Below, piece after piece: positions 1 to 10,028 of a stretch of DNA of 64,000 nt. The position numbers and the translations under genes were made by a program. Within the stretch, counting starts at the first letter, position 1; every line of letters begins with the position of its first letter. The stretch lies in contig CM044877.1 of the NCBI GenBank assembly GCA_024500155.1, forward strand, positions 69,582,001-69,646,000. The letters run 5' to 3'. The stretch comes from Chenopodium formosanum (Eukaryota; Streptophyta; Magnoliopsida; Caryophyllales; Amaranthaceae). Below the pieces are notes generated by a model. It had not been told where the DNA came from. It searched no databases and saw nothing but the letters and a program-made list of their open reading frames with translations.

Positions 1-975
1 CAAACAAACAAGCCATATAAATTGCCATGAAACAAACAAACGACTCATTTAAAAGTAAGATTAATTAAATACAAGCCGAGAAACAAAAATTATAAAATAC
101 GAAAATTGTAGTAGTGAATTGAAATACAAAAATTGTAGTAGTGAATTGAAAGTAAGACTAATTAAATACAAGCCGGGAAACAAAATTATAACAAAGTAGT
201 CTAACTAAAAATGAGACATAAAAAACTCAAAATCATACTACATACTATGTATAAGATAGAAACACCATTGCACGACAAGAATATGGTTTGAAAAAAAGTT
301 ATAACGTTCTATATAGTGAAACTAAATAAATAAATAAATAGAGATTGAAATTGAGAAAGAAAAACAAGAAAATATCCACATGGTCATAATCAAAGGCAAA
401 GAAGTGATTTGGATCCTAATCATATATCCTAGCAACTAGGTTAAATCCACCCGTATTTTTTTCAAATGGTTTAGCGTTGAATTAAGCTTGGTATCTGAAC
501 AACCATTCAACCATAATGGTGAGGCTTCATTCCTCATAGTACACATGCATCCTAATTGTACATCAAAATGAAGTACATAACAAGTCAGCAAACATATCAC
601 TTTCATCACCATTAATCCAAAAATGACCATACATAGGCAATAAGATTGCAAAAAGAAGATATAAAAATCTTAAACAATATTAGAATGCAATAATTAGCTT
701 TTGTTTAATAATCAATTTTAACTCATGAAAATCTGAGAAAAAGAAGCTCGTCTAAATTAAGACTGACAAAATTTTAGACATAATTAGCTTGCAAGCCCAA
801 GGCAGCAATATGAGATGATCGGAAATAGATCATAAAATGTTTAATTTATAAAAAAAACCCATAATCATAATAACCCATTTGATAATAACCACAATCATAG
901 CAGCCTAAGAGACCGAATCACGATTGGGATTTTGTCGAATAACAAAATTACCCACTCCCAATTTTCCCCCTTTAG

Positions 976-1327
976 CATACCCTAATACAACAGTGTTTCA
1001 AGAAAACATATTTTTTTACGGGCATTTCATCAAACAGTTGGTGGGCAATTGCTGTTAACTCGCATTTAAGATACACATTAAGGAGATTATTTGCAAGTTA
1101 GTTTGAAGTAAAGTAGCATAGTAATTAGAGGAGAGGTTAGATAATGTGGAGCTGAACTCATGGTTAGAGTGAATCCCAAGAAGTTTAGAGAAACCAAAAT
1201 ATACCTGAAATCTGTAGACATTGAGCAAATTGGGATTAGTCGTCACAGATTTAAACCATTGAGCACGGCGAATTGCAAGCCTAAACACAATTTCAAGAAA
1301 AAAAATCCCCAAATGGATTATGCCCAA
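976..1327 (-). pseudogene. Possible captured pentatricopeptide repeat (PPR) gene fragment
   Basis: On the minus strand 1327-1055 encodes about 90 residues including NYYATLLQT. Immediately downstream, in a shifted frame, 1057-1010 encodes AHQLFDEMPVKK. A YATLLQ lead-in followed by A-x-QLFDEMP is the usual start of a plant PPR protein (PLS-type motif with LFDEMP). The frame change between the two parts and the stop soon after show a non-functional remnant. It sits inside CACTA-X, so it was probably picked up by the transposon. The match is short and the identity is tentative. Confidence 0.35.
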
Positions 1328-1391
1328 ATGCTAAGATAAATCTTAATGAATAACATTAAAATTACACGAAAAATGGTATCAACATCAAAAT

Positions 1392-1670
1392 TTAACTAAT
1401 CACCTGATTCAATTCGTGATCTTCAATTAGGAATCTTCTACTGCTCCAAAATTTTGACACAAAAAAAAAATCAATATCCCAATTCAATTTCAATGAAAAA
1501 GAAACGAAATTTTGATGAGATAATGGAAACGAAACGAAAATCCCAAAATAATTAATAAAATCGATGGAAAAGTAGAGAAATTTCAACAATTCAAAGCCGA
1601 ATTTGATGAATCTATTGCGGTTTTGGGAGATGAGATTATGAGGACGAAAAAAATTAGGGTTGGCTGACAA
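1392..1670 (-). other. Unrecognised 92-codon reading frame in CACTA-X
   Basis: The frame begins about 200 bp inside the transposon end and precedes the PPR-like fragment in the same direction. It could be the 5' untranslated or first-exon part of the captured gene. The protein is rich in F, N and I, as expected of translated AT-rich DNA, and shows no domain I recognise. I would not call it a gene; it is listed because position and direction fit a captured upstream segment. Confidence 0.15.
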
Positions 1671-1878
1671 GTGGTGTTGAGATTCTTTAGAACTTCAGTT
1701 TATACGGGCTGCCCATCAGGTCACGTGCTTGGCAAGTGGAACTCTCGACGCTTTTACCTGTCGAAATCTTATTTCGACAAATAAAAGCGTCGACAAAACA
1801 CGAGATTAAAATTATCATGTTGACGGCTTGGGCACAGCGTCGAACATAAAGCGTCGAAAAAACAAGGAATTTGTAGTA

Positions 1879-2711
1879 GTGTTTGCGAGGTCGTCTTCGA
1901 TTTCAATTCCGATGTCATAAACGGCCTTGAAAGTATTCAAGTTGTGTTGATATTTTAAGTGTTTTTAATACTTTTCTTGGAGATTCTTGATAAACATCCT
2001 CACGGACTCCTTTTCGGTGGGGACCTCAACCATCTTAGCGGAAGTTTCCCTCCATTTATTGAAGAAAGAAGTAAAGCCTTCATTCTCTTTTTGTCTTAGC
2101 ATCTCAAGTTGTCTATGGTCAGTTTCAACTTGGATATTGCACTTGCACCTATCAACGAAAGCGTTCACTATCGATTCCCATGTAGAGGTTTTCTCCTTGT
2201 CAAGGGAGAAGAACCATTGTTGGCAAACGGTTTCAAGAGATAGTGGGAACAGAGAGGGGAAAACCTTCTTATCGATACCCTTAATGCTCATTATAGTTTT
2301 GAAAGCTCTTAGATGAAAGTAAGGGTTATCTGTTGCCTTGAATTTAGGGATGTCAGTGGCGTTGAATTTATGTGGAAGAAGTTCCTTGTCCAGCGAGACC
2401 CCTTGTGAACTCATGTCCTGAAATTTATAGTCGCTAGATAGCTTGCTCAAACTTTCTTGCATGAGGTTCAATTGTTGTTGTTTCACAGGATCATCGATCT
2501 TGAGTGTGAGTAGCCTCAGTGTCTCAATCACGTTAGTCAATTGACTCCTAACTTCATTAACTTCCTCTTGAGTTGCCATTATCTTCTTAGCCTTCCTCTT
2601 TTGACGAATCGGTTTATCAAAAAGTGAGACTTGAACAAAGAGGTCGTCCTTGATTAATCTCCCTTCTCTCCTCGACCAAGTACCGTGGAAAAGGAATTTG
2701 GGGATATTCAT
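1879..2711 (-). pseudogene. gag: Gag of element E (Tat-type Ty3/gypsy), truncated
   Basis: The minus-strand frame starts at the ATG at 2711 and runs 248 codons to 1965. It is closely similar to the gag of element BC at 23963: both share the coiled-coil start MATQEEV, the segment DDPVKQQQ, and the Retrotrans_gag-like stretch FTSFFNKWRETSAKM. The frame stops after IKNLQEKY, but the homologous sequence continues in another frame (YDIGIEIEDDLA) to the CACTA-X border, so it carries a frameshift. Compared with BC, E retains 16 bp that BC has lost in mid-gag, so E shows the older reading frame there. Protease and polymerase would lie left of CACTA-X, outside the window. An N-terminal extension WSRREGRLIKDDL before MATQEEV is also preserved in BC. 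Confidence 0.8.
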
Positions 2712-4123
2712 TATTAATTATTTGATTCAAACTTTATTCAACATGCAATGGACGGTGGAAGTGAAGAAAAATGGAATAGAATACGCCCCCCAAATTAAAT
2801 GACGGAAACACCGACTCATGCATGAACCTAAGGCATGACCATGGTGACTTGTGTACTCAAAGTGTGTGCTAGGACTAGTGAGTGTAGGTGACATGTTAAG
2901 ACTCTTGTCATGACCATGTGGCTAGACTATGTGACTAGACTCAAGCAAAGACTAAGTTAAGACTTCACGTGTATGCATTAAACTAGACAGACTGTGGTAT
3001 TTTAGTCATAACATTTGATCTGTGACTCTGATTTGGATGAAACCAATTTCAAGTTAAAGATAAAACTCGGGGCTATAGATCCATAGGTTGTACGACTCGT
3101 AGTTCATCCTAGAACTCCGGCTATGACCAAAACAAGTTGACGCTTGTGCACTATACGGAATAAAAATCCGGGTTGACTTAAAGGAACTATGACTCGATTT
3201 TATGTTTATTTATTAGCTCAAATTAATTAATTAATTAATAAATTAATTAAACAAAGTCCTTTAGTCATTAATCAGTTTATTTAGTCTTAACACAAGTCAA
3301 ACAAACGGTTAGGAAAAATCACATAGAGTATGCACAACAAATAATGTACAATTAGTCAAGTAGGCACAATATGATGCAATGAGTTTGCAACCTAACCATG
3401 GCTCTAGTTCTCTAAAGTTCGGGATATGGTTTAGTCAATAGAGGGTCCATGGTTAATTGTCCGGATGCTCCGCGCGGAAGCCTAACCGTGAAGGGTTGGC
3501 GCAAGTGGATGGGACACTGCGAGTTTAGAAAAAACTCGCTTCCATGGTTTGGTGAATTCGACATTCTCGGATGTACCCTTTGTTGCACGGAGCGTTCAAT
3601 CGGGTAGATGGAGCATGAATTCCCAGAGGGTTATGTCCATATGTAGAACACATATGGGTTTCAGAAAAGTGAGAAAAAAAATTCAGTCAGGAAGTAGGAT
3701 CGAGCAAACAATACGAAAAACCGGTCGAAATTAGAGCGCATATTTCTGGCTCGGTATTGGGGGAAATTGGCGCCAACAAACAGAGACTGGCGCCAACTTT
3801 TAAATGTAGCGCCTGGCTCCAATACTGGCGTCTGGCGCTACGACTAAAATGCTGGCGCCAAGCTCTGGCCTCTGGCGCTACTTCCCACATGCCTCAGCAG
3901 CTTTCTGTGCTCGATAAAATTTTCCAGTTTCGCGCGGTGTTATTTCGGTCCTAGTTGTGAAAGATATTCCTCAAATTTCGTACGTGTAAAATCCTATGTT
4001 TTTAACTCATTACGGATGGTCTATCCAATGAGATCTTTTTTATGCATATGACAATAATGTTAATCAAAATTACGCACATGAAATACTTAGAACGTTTCGA
4101 GTCTCATCCACTCATTCTAAATA
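2712..4123 (-). other. 5' leader of element E (noncoding)
   Basis: This is the noncoding leader between LTR and gag, homologous to 20131-21720 (AD) and 22282-23845 (BC). It contains a GGCGCC-word cluster (3768-3880), a well conserved block (about 3400-3720) and a stem-loop with GCGAGTTT against AAACTCGC (3519-3539). Short frames on either strand here are not supported as genes. The PBS and LTR 3' end expected near 4123 are missing. Confidence 0.7.
3768..3880 (-). repeat. GGCGCC-word cluster, leader of element E
   Basis: There are about seven copies of GGCGCC, GGCGCT or AGCGCC words within 113 bp, most preceded by T (TGGCGCC, TAGCGCC). The surrounding DNA is CG-poor. Similar clusters occupy the same leader position in AD (20438-20551) and BC (22589-22703) although the spacer sequence has diverged. 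Confidence 0.75.
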
Positions 4124-5169
4124 ATAGGCCTCTACTTTATTCTGATCGTATTCATGTGTGCTTTCTGACTAACATGCAATCAATAGGATTAACCCTAAAC
4201 CTGTTTATCTATATTGGTTGAACATTAATGCACAAACAAATCTATTATTGGCGATCACTTGAATTATAATCAAAATAACCCTAACAAGATTATTAATTAT
4301 CTTATTAAGCGTGATTACAAGTACCAAATTCCCTTTAAACATGCATCAAAAGGTGTGATCAAGCAATAACAATAAATAATCAAGCAACATCATAATAAAT
4401 AATCATCATAAAAATAATAATCATAATTATAATCGTCATAAATAAAATAATCATCATAAAAATAATAATCATAATTATAATCGTCATAAATAAAATAATC
4501 ATCATAAAATCATAAAAATAATAATCATAATTATAATCATCAATAAATAATGGCTAGCACCAGGCGCCAGGCGCCAATGCTTGGAGTCAGGCGCCAGGCC
4601 TGTTTTCAACGCGTTTTCGAAAATCATATAAGTTTGCCGTACTGGAGGATAAAATCGTATATTTTCCTCAAAAATGCTTTTTGATTTTAATTAAAACTCT
4701 GAAAAGTCAACAAAAGTCAATTTATCAATGCTAATTGAATTAGGAATGAAAAGAACCTTCTAGAAGAATCTAGAAGACTAAAACCATTCCTAATTGCATT
4801 AGGAATGATAAATCATATTAGGCCCTCCCCTAGATCATTGGGCCGCATATAAAGCTCAAACCGGGTCCAGTTTAGTAAATTGGTCATAACTTCCCCAATA
4901 TTTATCGGAATTGGGCTTATAATATATCGTTGGAAAGGTCTTTACAAGCCCCATCCAACTACACTACTATTGGACCCGTATCATGGACCAACCAAACTGG
5001 ATTGGCTGTTCTCTTGAAATAAGTTTTCAAAAACAGAGAGAAGAGAAAAGAAATTAAAACTATCCGCAACACTAGACTTTCCACACTTTCGCTTCATTTG
5101 ATTATGATTCGAAGTGAAAGGTACTCATCACTGGGTTTGGTTTTGGAGAGACATATTTGGGTGTCTACA
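4124..5169 (-). repeat. LTR of element E, twice deleted
   Basis: In minus-strand sense the LTR starts at 5169 with TGTAGACACCC, like LTR-C (39891) and LTR-D (52038). U3 matches LTR-C down to the GGCGCC cluster at 4556-4602. It then jumps straight to the ATAAT/ATCAT microsatellite (about 4380-4545) that lies near 41214-41335 in LTR-C, so TATA box and transcription start are lost. At the other end the sequence passes directly from the LTR part AATAGGCCTC into leader sequence, so the last part of the LTR and the PBS are also gone. The 5 bp outside the LTR start are GGTCT (5170-5174); the partner TSD is out of view. Confidence 0.8.
4380..4545. repeat. AT-rich microsatellite in LTR-E
   Basis: Imperfect tandem units of ATAATCATCATAAA type, including a near-exact repeat of an ATAATCATAATTATAATCGTC block at about 4420 and 4465. 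LTR-C has a related tract at about 41214-41335, so the microsatellite is an LTR component that varies in length. Confidence 0.7.
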
Positions 5170-5829
5170 GGTCTGCTCTTCCGGCTCAGAATTGTCGCAC
5201 TTCATTGATAAATCTTAAAACTCAGCAACATACTCGGCCACAGATTTGTTTCCTTGTTCCAAGTGATGAAAGTTGAGAAACATATCTTGGCGATAGTGAC
5301 TGGGTAAAAATTTACGCTTGAGTTCGCGTTTCATTTTATCCCATGTACAGATCTTACTACGACCTTCTCGTTCTCGTTGTCGTCTGAGATTCTCCCACTA
5401 AATGGATGCATGTTTCTTGAATTTGATGGCAACTAACTTGACCTTGCGTTCGTCCGTAATCTCTTTAAAATCAAAGACACGTTCAACTGTATGGAGCCAT
5501 TCGATAAACTCATCGGGATGAACACCTCCTTCAAAATCTGGAATTTCAACTTTGATTCACCTCCTTCAAAATCGAGGATGGCGCGTTCGTCGGGAACGAG
5601 ATGTTTTGCCACTTGAATATTCACCCTCGGGTTGGTGAAATGGATTGAAATCTTCATCTGGGCTATCTAATTGTCCCCCGTCTGATTGATGGGAATGATA
5701 AGCAGCAGCTTCATAACGTGCAAGACGTTGTTGTAGTTTTTGGATTTCTCGCTGCATGTCAGCTATTATAGTGTCATAGACAGGACGTTGTTGCTGATTA
5801 TTTCCTCCACGACGTGCTCTCGGCGGCAT
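5170..5829 (-). pseudogene. gag: Gag of Ty3/gypsy element G, 5' part
   Basis: The minus-strand frame starts at the ATG at 5829 with MPPRARRGG, then has a coiled-coil-like segment (IQKLQQRLARYE). After a break near 5566-5600 the sequence continues in another frame as a recognisable Retrotrans_gag domain, with FIEWLHTVERVF, WWENLRRQ and EYVAEF. A local duplication of CACCTCCTTCAAAATC (about 5523 and 5560) coincides with the frame break. The gag ends abruptly at the insertion of element E at 5169. It resembles chromovirus-type gag proteins, but the clade is not certain. Confidence 0.75.
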
Positions 5830-5849
5830 TTTGTTAAACTGAAAAAAAT

Positions 5850-5956
5850 CTAAAATTTCTTCTTCTTCTTTTTTTTTTTTTTTGTAATTTTTTTTTTATT
5901 TTTTTTTTTGTAATTTTTATTTTATTATTATTTTTTTTTTTTAAAAAAAAAAATTA
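5850..5956. repeat. T-rich low-complexity tract
   Basis: Long runs of T, broken by GTAA and A runs, in the leader of element G just before the gag start (on the minus strand an A-rich tract). No gene or structured repeat is visible between 5830 and 6477. Confidence 0.8.
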
Positions 5957-6477
5957 CCAAATATATATTGCACGTACTATAAATAAACTAAGAATTTTAT
6001 GAAAACTAGAATATCAACAACCTAACTAGAATATTTAGTAAAGTAGTAGACTTCTAATTAATAATACCAACAAGTGGGAGGCTCTTGAGTGGTGTTTCGG
6101 CACATGGCTACACACGTACTGACATTTTTTTTTTTTATGTTTACAAAATATATAGGAAATAGGAGTACACTAATAAAAGCCCAATAAGACTAGTCAAAGA
6201 GAGCGTGAGAAACAAAGCAATTGTATGAAAGAGAAAGAGATTACCAGAGAAATTAGAGAACAGAGTATTCAAAGAAAAAGAGTAAAATTAGAGCAATTCT
6301 CCCACAATCGCCATGATTCTCGGTAACCTTCTATTATAAGTGAACAAATGGTGGTGATGCGGTGGAGTTCACGGCTGGGTGGTTTTAATTAAGACTACGA
6401 CAATAATGGGTGTTGAAGCAGCGTCGGCAATTCGACAGCTTCAATGGAGGTTGGGCGAGATGGTAAACGAAAACCTT

Positions 6478-6490
6478 GGCTCTGATACCA
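6478..6490 (-). other. Primer binding site of element G (initiator-Met tRNA type)
   Basis: On the minus strand the sequence reads TGGTATCAGAGCC, the standard plant retrotransposon PBS complementary to the 3' end of initiator methionine tRNA. It lies 3 bp inside the LTR edge at 6494 and fixes the orientation of element G. Confidence 0.85.
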
Positions 6491-6493
6491 ATT

Positions 6494-6853
6494 TGACACC
6501 GTACTAAGTAGGGGTCGGTTAGAATTAGCCAATTCACCACGTCGGTCGGCTACTCCGACGATACAGCTCTACTTATTCCTAGATACAGAAACACCACTAG
6601 GAACAATTGAGAGAGGAACCTTAGATACAGTAACACCACCAAGGGTTAAGGAGATAATACTCTACCTAAGAACACTCAAAAGTGTTTAATTATATTTCAT
6701 GTCAAAAGCTTGTCGGTAAACGGGCTACAACCATGGCTATTTATAGCCTTCATTAGCAACTACTACAACTACCAGAAATTAATACGAAGCTAGCTAATTA
6801 AATGCAATGATGAATTTCAACATTGCCGACATGAGGGGTATGGGGTGCCGACA
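6494..6853 (-). repeat. 5' LTR of element G
   Basis: Plus-strand sequence from TGACACCG to CCGACA, about 360 bp, bounded inside by the PBS. The inner edge is firm. The outer edge at 6853 is inferred from the TG..CA rule and from where copia gag similarity begins. It contains CTATTTATAG (about 6758), which reads as a TATA box on either strand. Confidence 0.6.
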
Positions 6854-7195
6854 TGGAAGTCTTCTAGAAACAGTTTTAGTTAAACCTTGTCACACCAAGC
6901 TATGTACTTATTGCAACAGGGAAGGCCATCATGAATCTGGTTGTTTGCAACTTCATGGTTTTCCGGATTGGTGGGGTGATAGGCCTCGTGGAGGCCGCGG
7001 ATCATGCCATAGTGGTTCTGCCACTGGTTGTGGAGGGGGTCATGGTGGCAGCCGAGCTAAAGGAGGGTATGCTTCCCTCAACACAAGCAGTCCCTCTTCT
7101 AGTGTAGCTGATGGGAATGCACTTACTGGTGTCACTTCCGCACAAATTCAACAACTTCTTGATCACTTGAACTCGCTTAAGCCCAAGCTTCATGG
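6854..7195 (+). pseudogene. gag: Ty1/copia gag fragment with zinc knuckle
   Basis: The plus frame includes CTYCNREGHHESGC, a CCHC zinc knuckle (C-x2-C-x4-H-x4-C), followed by LHGFPDWW and a glycine-rich tail, all typical of plant copia Gag. It runs open into the left end of CACTA-1. If the transposon and one TSD copy are ignored, the frame continues into the copia protease at 10029. The upstream part of gag is missing, replaced by LTR sequence of element G. Confidence 0.75.
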
Positions 7196-7576
7196 CACTA
7201 GTGGAAAAAGGCCATCCGTAACGGGCAGTGTCCGTTACATATGCGGCCGTTACAAATAACCCCGTTATTTGTAACGGGCATGATATCTGCCCGTTACAAA
7301 TAGTGTGTACCCCAATTTTTTTAAAAAAAATCCAGCACATGCTGTGCTGGATTAGCTAGCTTGCATAATAATTATAGCACAATTATTCTATTAATTAATT
7401 GAGATAAAAATAGTACTTGATATTTATACAATCGTAAAAAAAAATACATTTATTATCGCCTAATATTTAAAACTGAAAAAATAGAGCAATAGAAAATCTC
7501 AATGGCAATAAGAGATTTAAATGATTTTTCACTAAATTAATATTAAATCGTTTGCATCTTCCATTAATTTATCAAG

Positions 7577-7992
7577 TTACTGCAGCTCAAGTGGTTTTTC
7601 TGGAGCACCAACTTCTGCCGCAAAATCAATCATCTCTTGTGTCTGACCAAAAAGAAATCAGCACCAATTAACACAGTCTCAGGTTGAAGAGTTACAGATT
7701 CCACTTCATCTCTGTCCAACGATGGATTAGAACCATACATAGATTGTAATTGGTCTGAGGAATTTGATGGACTCTAGAGACTGCTCCTTGATTTACTGTA
7801 TGAGCCTCCCATTGAAAAATTCATCCTAAAAGATGAAAAAAAATGGGATGCTTGAGCTGCGTCTGACTCTGCTACACTAGCAAATTTCTGAATGCGAGAG
7901 CTTGTACTTGATTGTTCGAAGGCATGTAACAACAGATCACGCTTATTCTGATTAAATGGCCCAGGAAGACTCTCCTCATGTATATTAGTACC
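7577..7992 (-). pseudogene. Captured host-gene last exon in CACTA-1 (unidentified)
   Basis: On the minus strand a splice acceptor (ATGTAG before 7992) is followed by coding-looking sequence. It contains FNQNKRDLLLHAFEQSS, then FFSSFRMNFSMGGSY, and later SPSNSSDQLQSMYGSNPSL, and it ends with EVGAPEKPLELQ and a TAA at 7577. Codon-like composition, serine-rich low AT sequence and a clean acceptor suggest a real plant exon. It has one in-frame stop (after SKSRSSL) and a frameshift near GGTCAGACAC, so it is dead. I cannot name the source gene. Confidence 0.45.
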
Positions 7993-8254
7993 CTACATTC
8001 ATAAATCAGATATTATAACGACTGTACTATTCAAATCAGAATATCAGAATTTCATGTACATATTAAACATTATTCCACGTGCATATCAACCCAGGGAAGT
8101 TGTAACATCTTCCTTTCCACGAGATATGAGATTATGAGTATGACAGATTGACTGGTATATATGTATAGAAACTGAACAATTCATTGAGTGAACTGGACAT
8201 TACCTTCTCCATTCAAAATGATGCATTTCAAATTCTATGAGTTGATATGCACGT

Positions 8255-8375
8255 GGAATAATGAGATGATACTTGTTTTAATGAGATGATACCTATTTTA
8301 AAGTTATATGAGTCCAATTTTGAAGTTATATGAGTCCAATTTAATGAGATGATACTTGTTTTAAGCTCAAGTAAT
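8255..8375. repeat. Short tandem repeats in CACTA-1
   Basis: AATGAGATGATAC is repeated three times and AAGTTATATGAGTCCAATTT twice within about 120 bp. The rest of 8000-9340 is AT-rich with no recognisable gene. Confidence 0.7.
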
Positions 8376-9341
8376 AGGTCTGAAGCTTTTGTCGAAAAAA
8401 AATTAATCAGAGAGTACTTCAGAACATTAAAAGAGACTCTTAACACATTTGAGTACTGCATTCCATATACTGCTAAATGCTAATGTACAAGTGCAATATT
8501 CGTCAGTAAGAAAAAAATTCAAGTAGAAGCCAAACCTCCACCTCCCACCCTTTCACTCTACATATAGCTCCCGAAAAAAGTAGCCAGCGACATCAACTAT
8601 TAATAAATTATCTTTAGTCTGAACAACTACAAATTCAATAACAAGTGTTTGTCTAATTCTGACACACTAATATCAGATCCAGGTTTCCTCTAAGCCAATA
8701 TAACTATTAAACATGAAGATTGTCCCAAGAAACTACATGAACAACAATGCTACTAAATGTTATAGTTATCCTGGTTCCATAACCACCAAAACAGAACGTA
8801 TACTATGTTTTAGATTGAATGCAATGTTGCCTAATTCAAGAGGAAAAAATGTATGGGCACATTTAGAGCTGAATGACTGAATCCGCAACAGGTTTTCAGA
8901 GCAAAAATGCAATTGTTATCCATCAACCAATTTATCAACAAGAAAAAGACAAATATAAACAAACTTACAACCTCAAAAGGAAACATTAGTAAAATTTCTA
9001 ATTTTCTTCACAAAACTATTCTGCCTTTATCATTAAATACACCCTTTAACAATACCAACTGTCACAAAAGTGATAGTTAAGTAGCATCTAGATTAAGGTT
9101 CTGCTCAATATTAAATTAAAATATAGTCAAATTCGTAGCTACTCTTATCATGGAATTTTTAACCCAGCCATTATACACCTAATATCATTGACCATGAACT
9201 GCTAAATTATGAGGGTTTTTTTAAAAAAAATAAAATTTGATATTAACCTACCAAAGAAAAAGTAAAAAAATCAATAGCCCTTGGATTTTTTTTTTTTAAT
9301 TTAAAATAAAAGACTTGTTTTTGAAAAAAAAATAACAAGGT

Positions 9342-9626
9342 TTAAAAGAAAAAAAAAAGTACAAAGAGAGGACAAGGTGTCCCAATACAATTAAACACAA
9401 CCAGAAAATACAAGAGAGAAAATGTTGTCCAAATACAATTTCCGTAAAAATTAACATTATAGACAACAACAAGATCTGGAAGAAGAGCAACACCCATATT
9501 TTTTTTCTTTCTTTTTTTTTTTTGAAGAAAAACAACACCCATAATTTTAGATTTTAAAAAAGGAGCAGATTTATCGTCATCGGGAGAAGAATTAGGGTAT
9601 TGAATTTTCTCGAAAATCTTCTCCAT
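9342..9626 (-). pseudogene. Possible first exon of the gene captured by CACTA-1
   Basis: Downstream of a CT-rich leader (about 9640-9740 on the minus strand) an ATG at 9626 opens a frame starting MEKIFEKIQYPNSSPDDD. After roughly 27 codons it degenerates into low-complexity K-rich and F-rich sequence. Placement after a pyrimidine-rich leader fits a captured 5' exon. Whether it comes from the same gene as the exon at 7577-7992 is unknown. Confidence 0.3.
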
Positions 9627-10028
9627 GAGAGATTCAGGCTCAAAGATTGAATGAGTGAGGAGAAGAGAGAGATTGAGTGAAGTTAGAGAGGAGAGAGGAA
9701 AGAGGGGTTGGTATGACGGCTTGAGGAGAGTGAAAGTGTGGAATTAATCCTAGTTATAAGAATGAGCTTTTCTCATTAGTTGGACCAAATTCATACATTT
9801 GTAACGGGCAATATCTTGTCCGTTACTAATAAATAGGTATTCGTAACGTTCATCATTTTGCTCATTACAAATAACATGCTTTTCGAAACGGACAATATGG
9901 TGCCCGTTACGAAGAATATGTATTTGTAACGGACTGCTATTTTGACCGTTAAGAATATATTTATTGTAACGGGAATAACTTTGCCCGTTACAAATAGCCC
10001 GTTACGAATGACAATTTTTCCACTAGTG

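Larger units (their letters stand above)
1..1881 (-). mobile_element. CACTA-X: right-hand part of a CACTA (En/Spm) element carrying gene-like fragments
   Basis: Read on the minus strand the element begins at 1881 with CACTACTACAAATTCC, a typical CACTA terminus. It is followed by subterminal copies of the word GCGTCGA/TCGACGC (about 1745-1855). The 3 bp outside the end are TTT (1882-1884), the expected TSD length. The other end is not in the window, so size and full TSD cannot be checked. The interior is AT-rich, lacks a transposase, and holds the gene-like pieces listed separately. It interrupts the gag region of element E. Short direct repeats occur near the left edge: a block at 53-93 recurs at about 149-190, and GTAGTAGTGAATTG is present twice (about 107 and 134). 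Confidence 0.65.
7196..10028 (-). mobile_element. CACTA-1, non-autonomous, inserted in the copia element
   Basis: It begins CACTAGTGGAAAAA at 7196 and ends TTTTTCCACTAGTG at 10028, with TSD TGG at 7193-7195 and 10029-10031. The length is 2833 bp. Both ends carry inverted GTAACGGGCA/TGCCCGTTAC repeats (7210-7310 and 9798-10012). A palindrome with arms TCCAGCAC/GTGCTGGA lies at about 7331-7351, just inside the left array. There is no transposase. The interior holds a CT-rich leader, a possible start codon and a captured exon, all on the minus strand. Termini and subterminal words match CACTA-2 and CACTA-3. Confidence 0.93.

Noticed and set aside
101..150. GTAGTAGTG words as additional CACTA ends
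   Set aside because: They belong to a local direct repeat with no terminal inverted partner or TSD visible.
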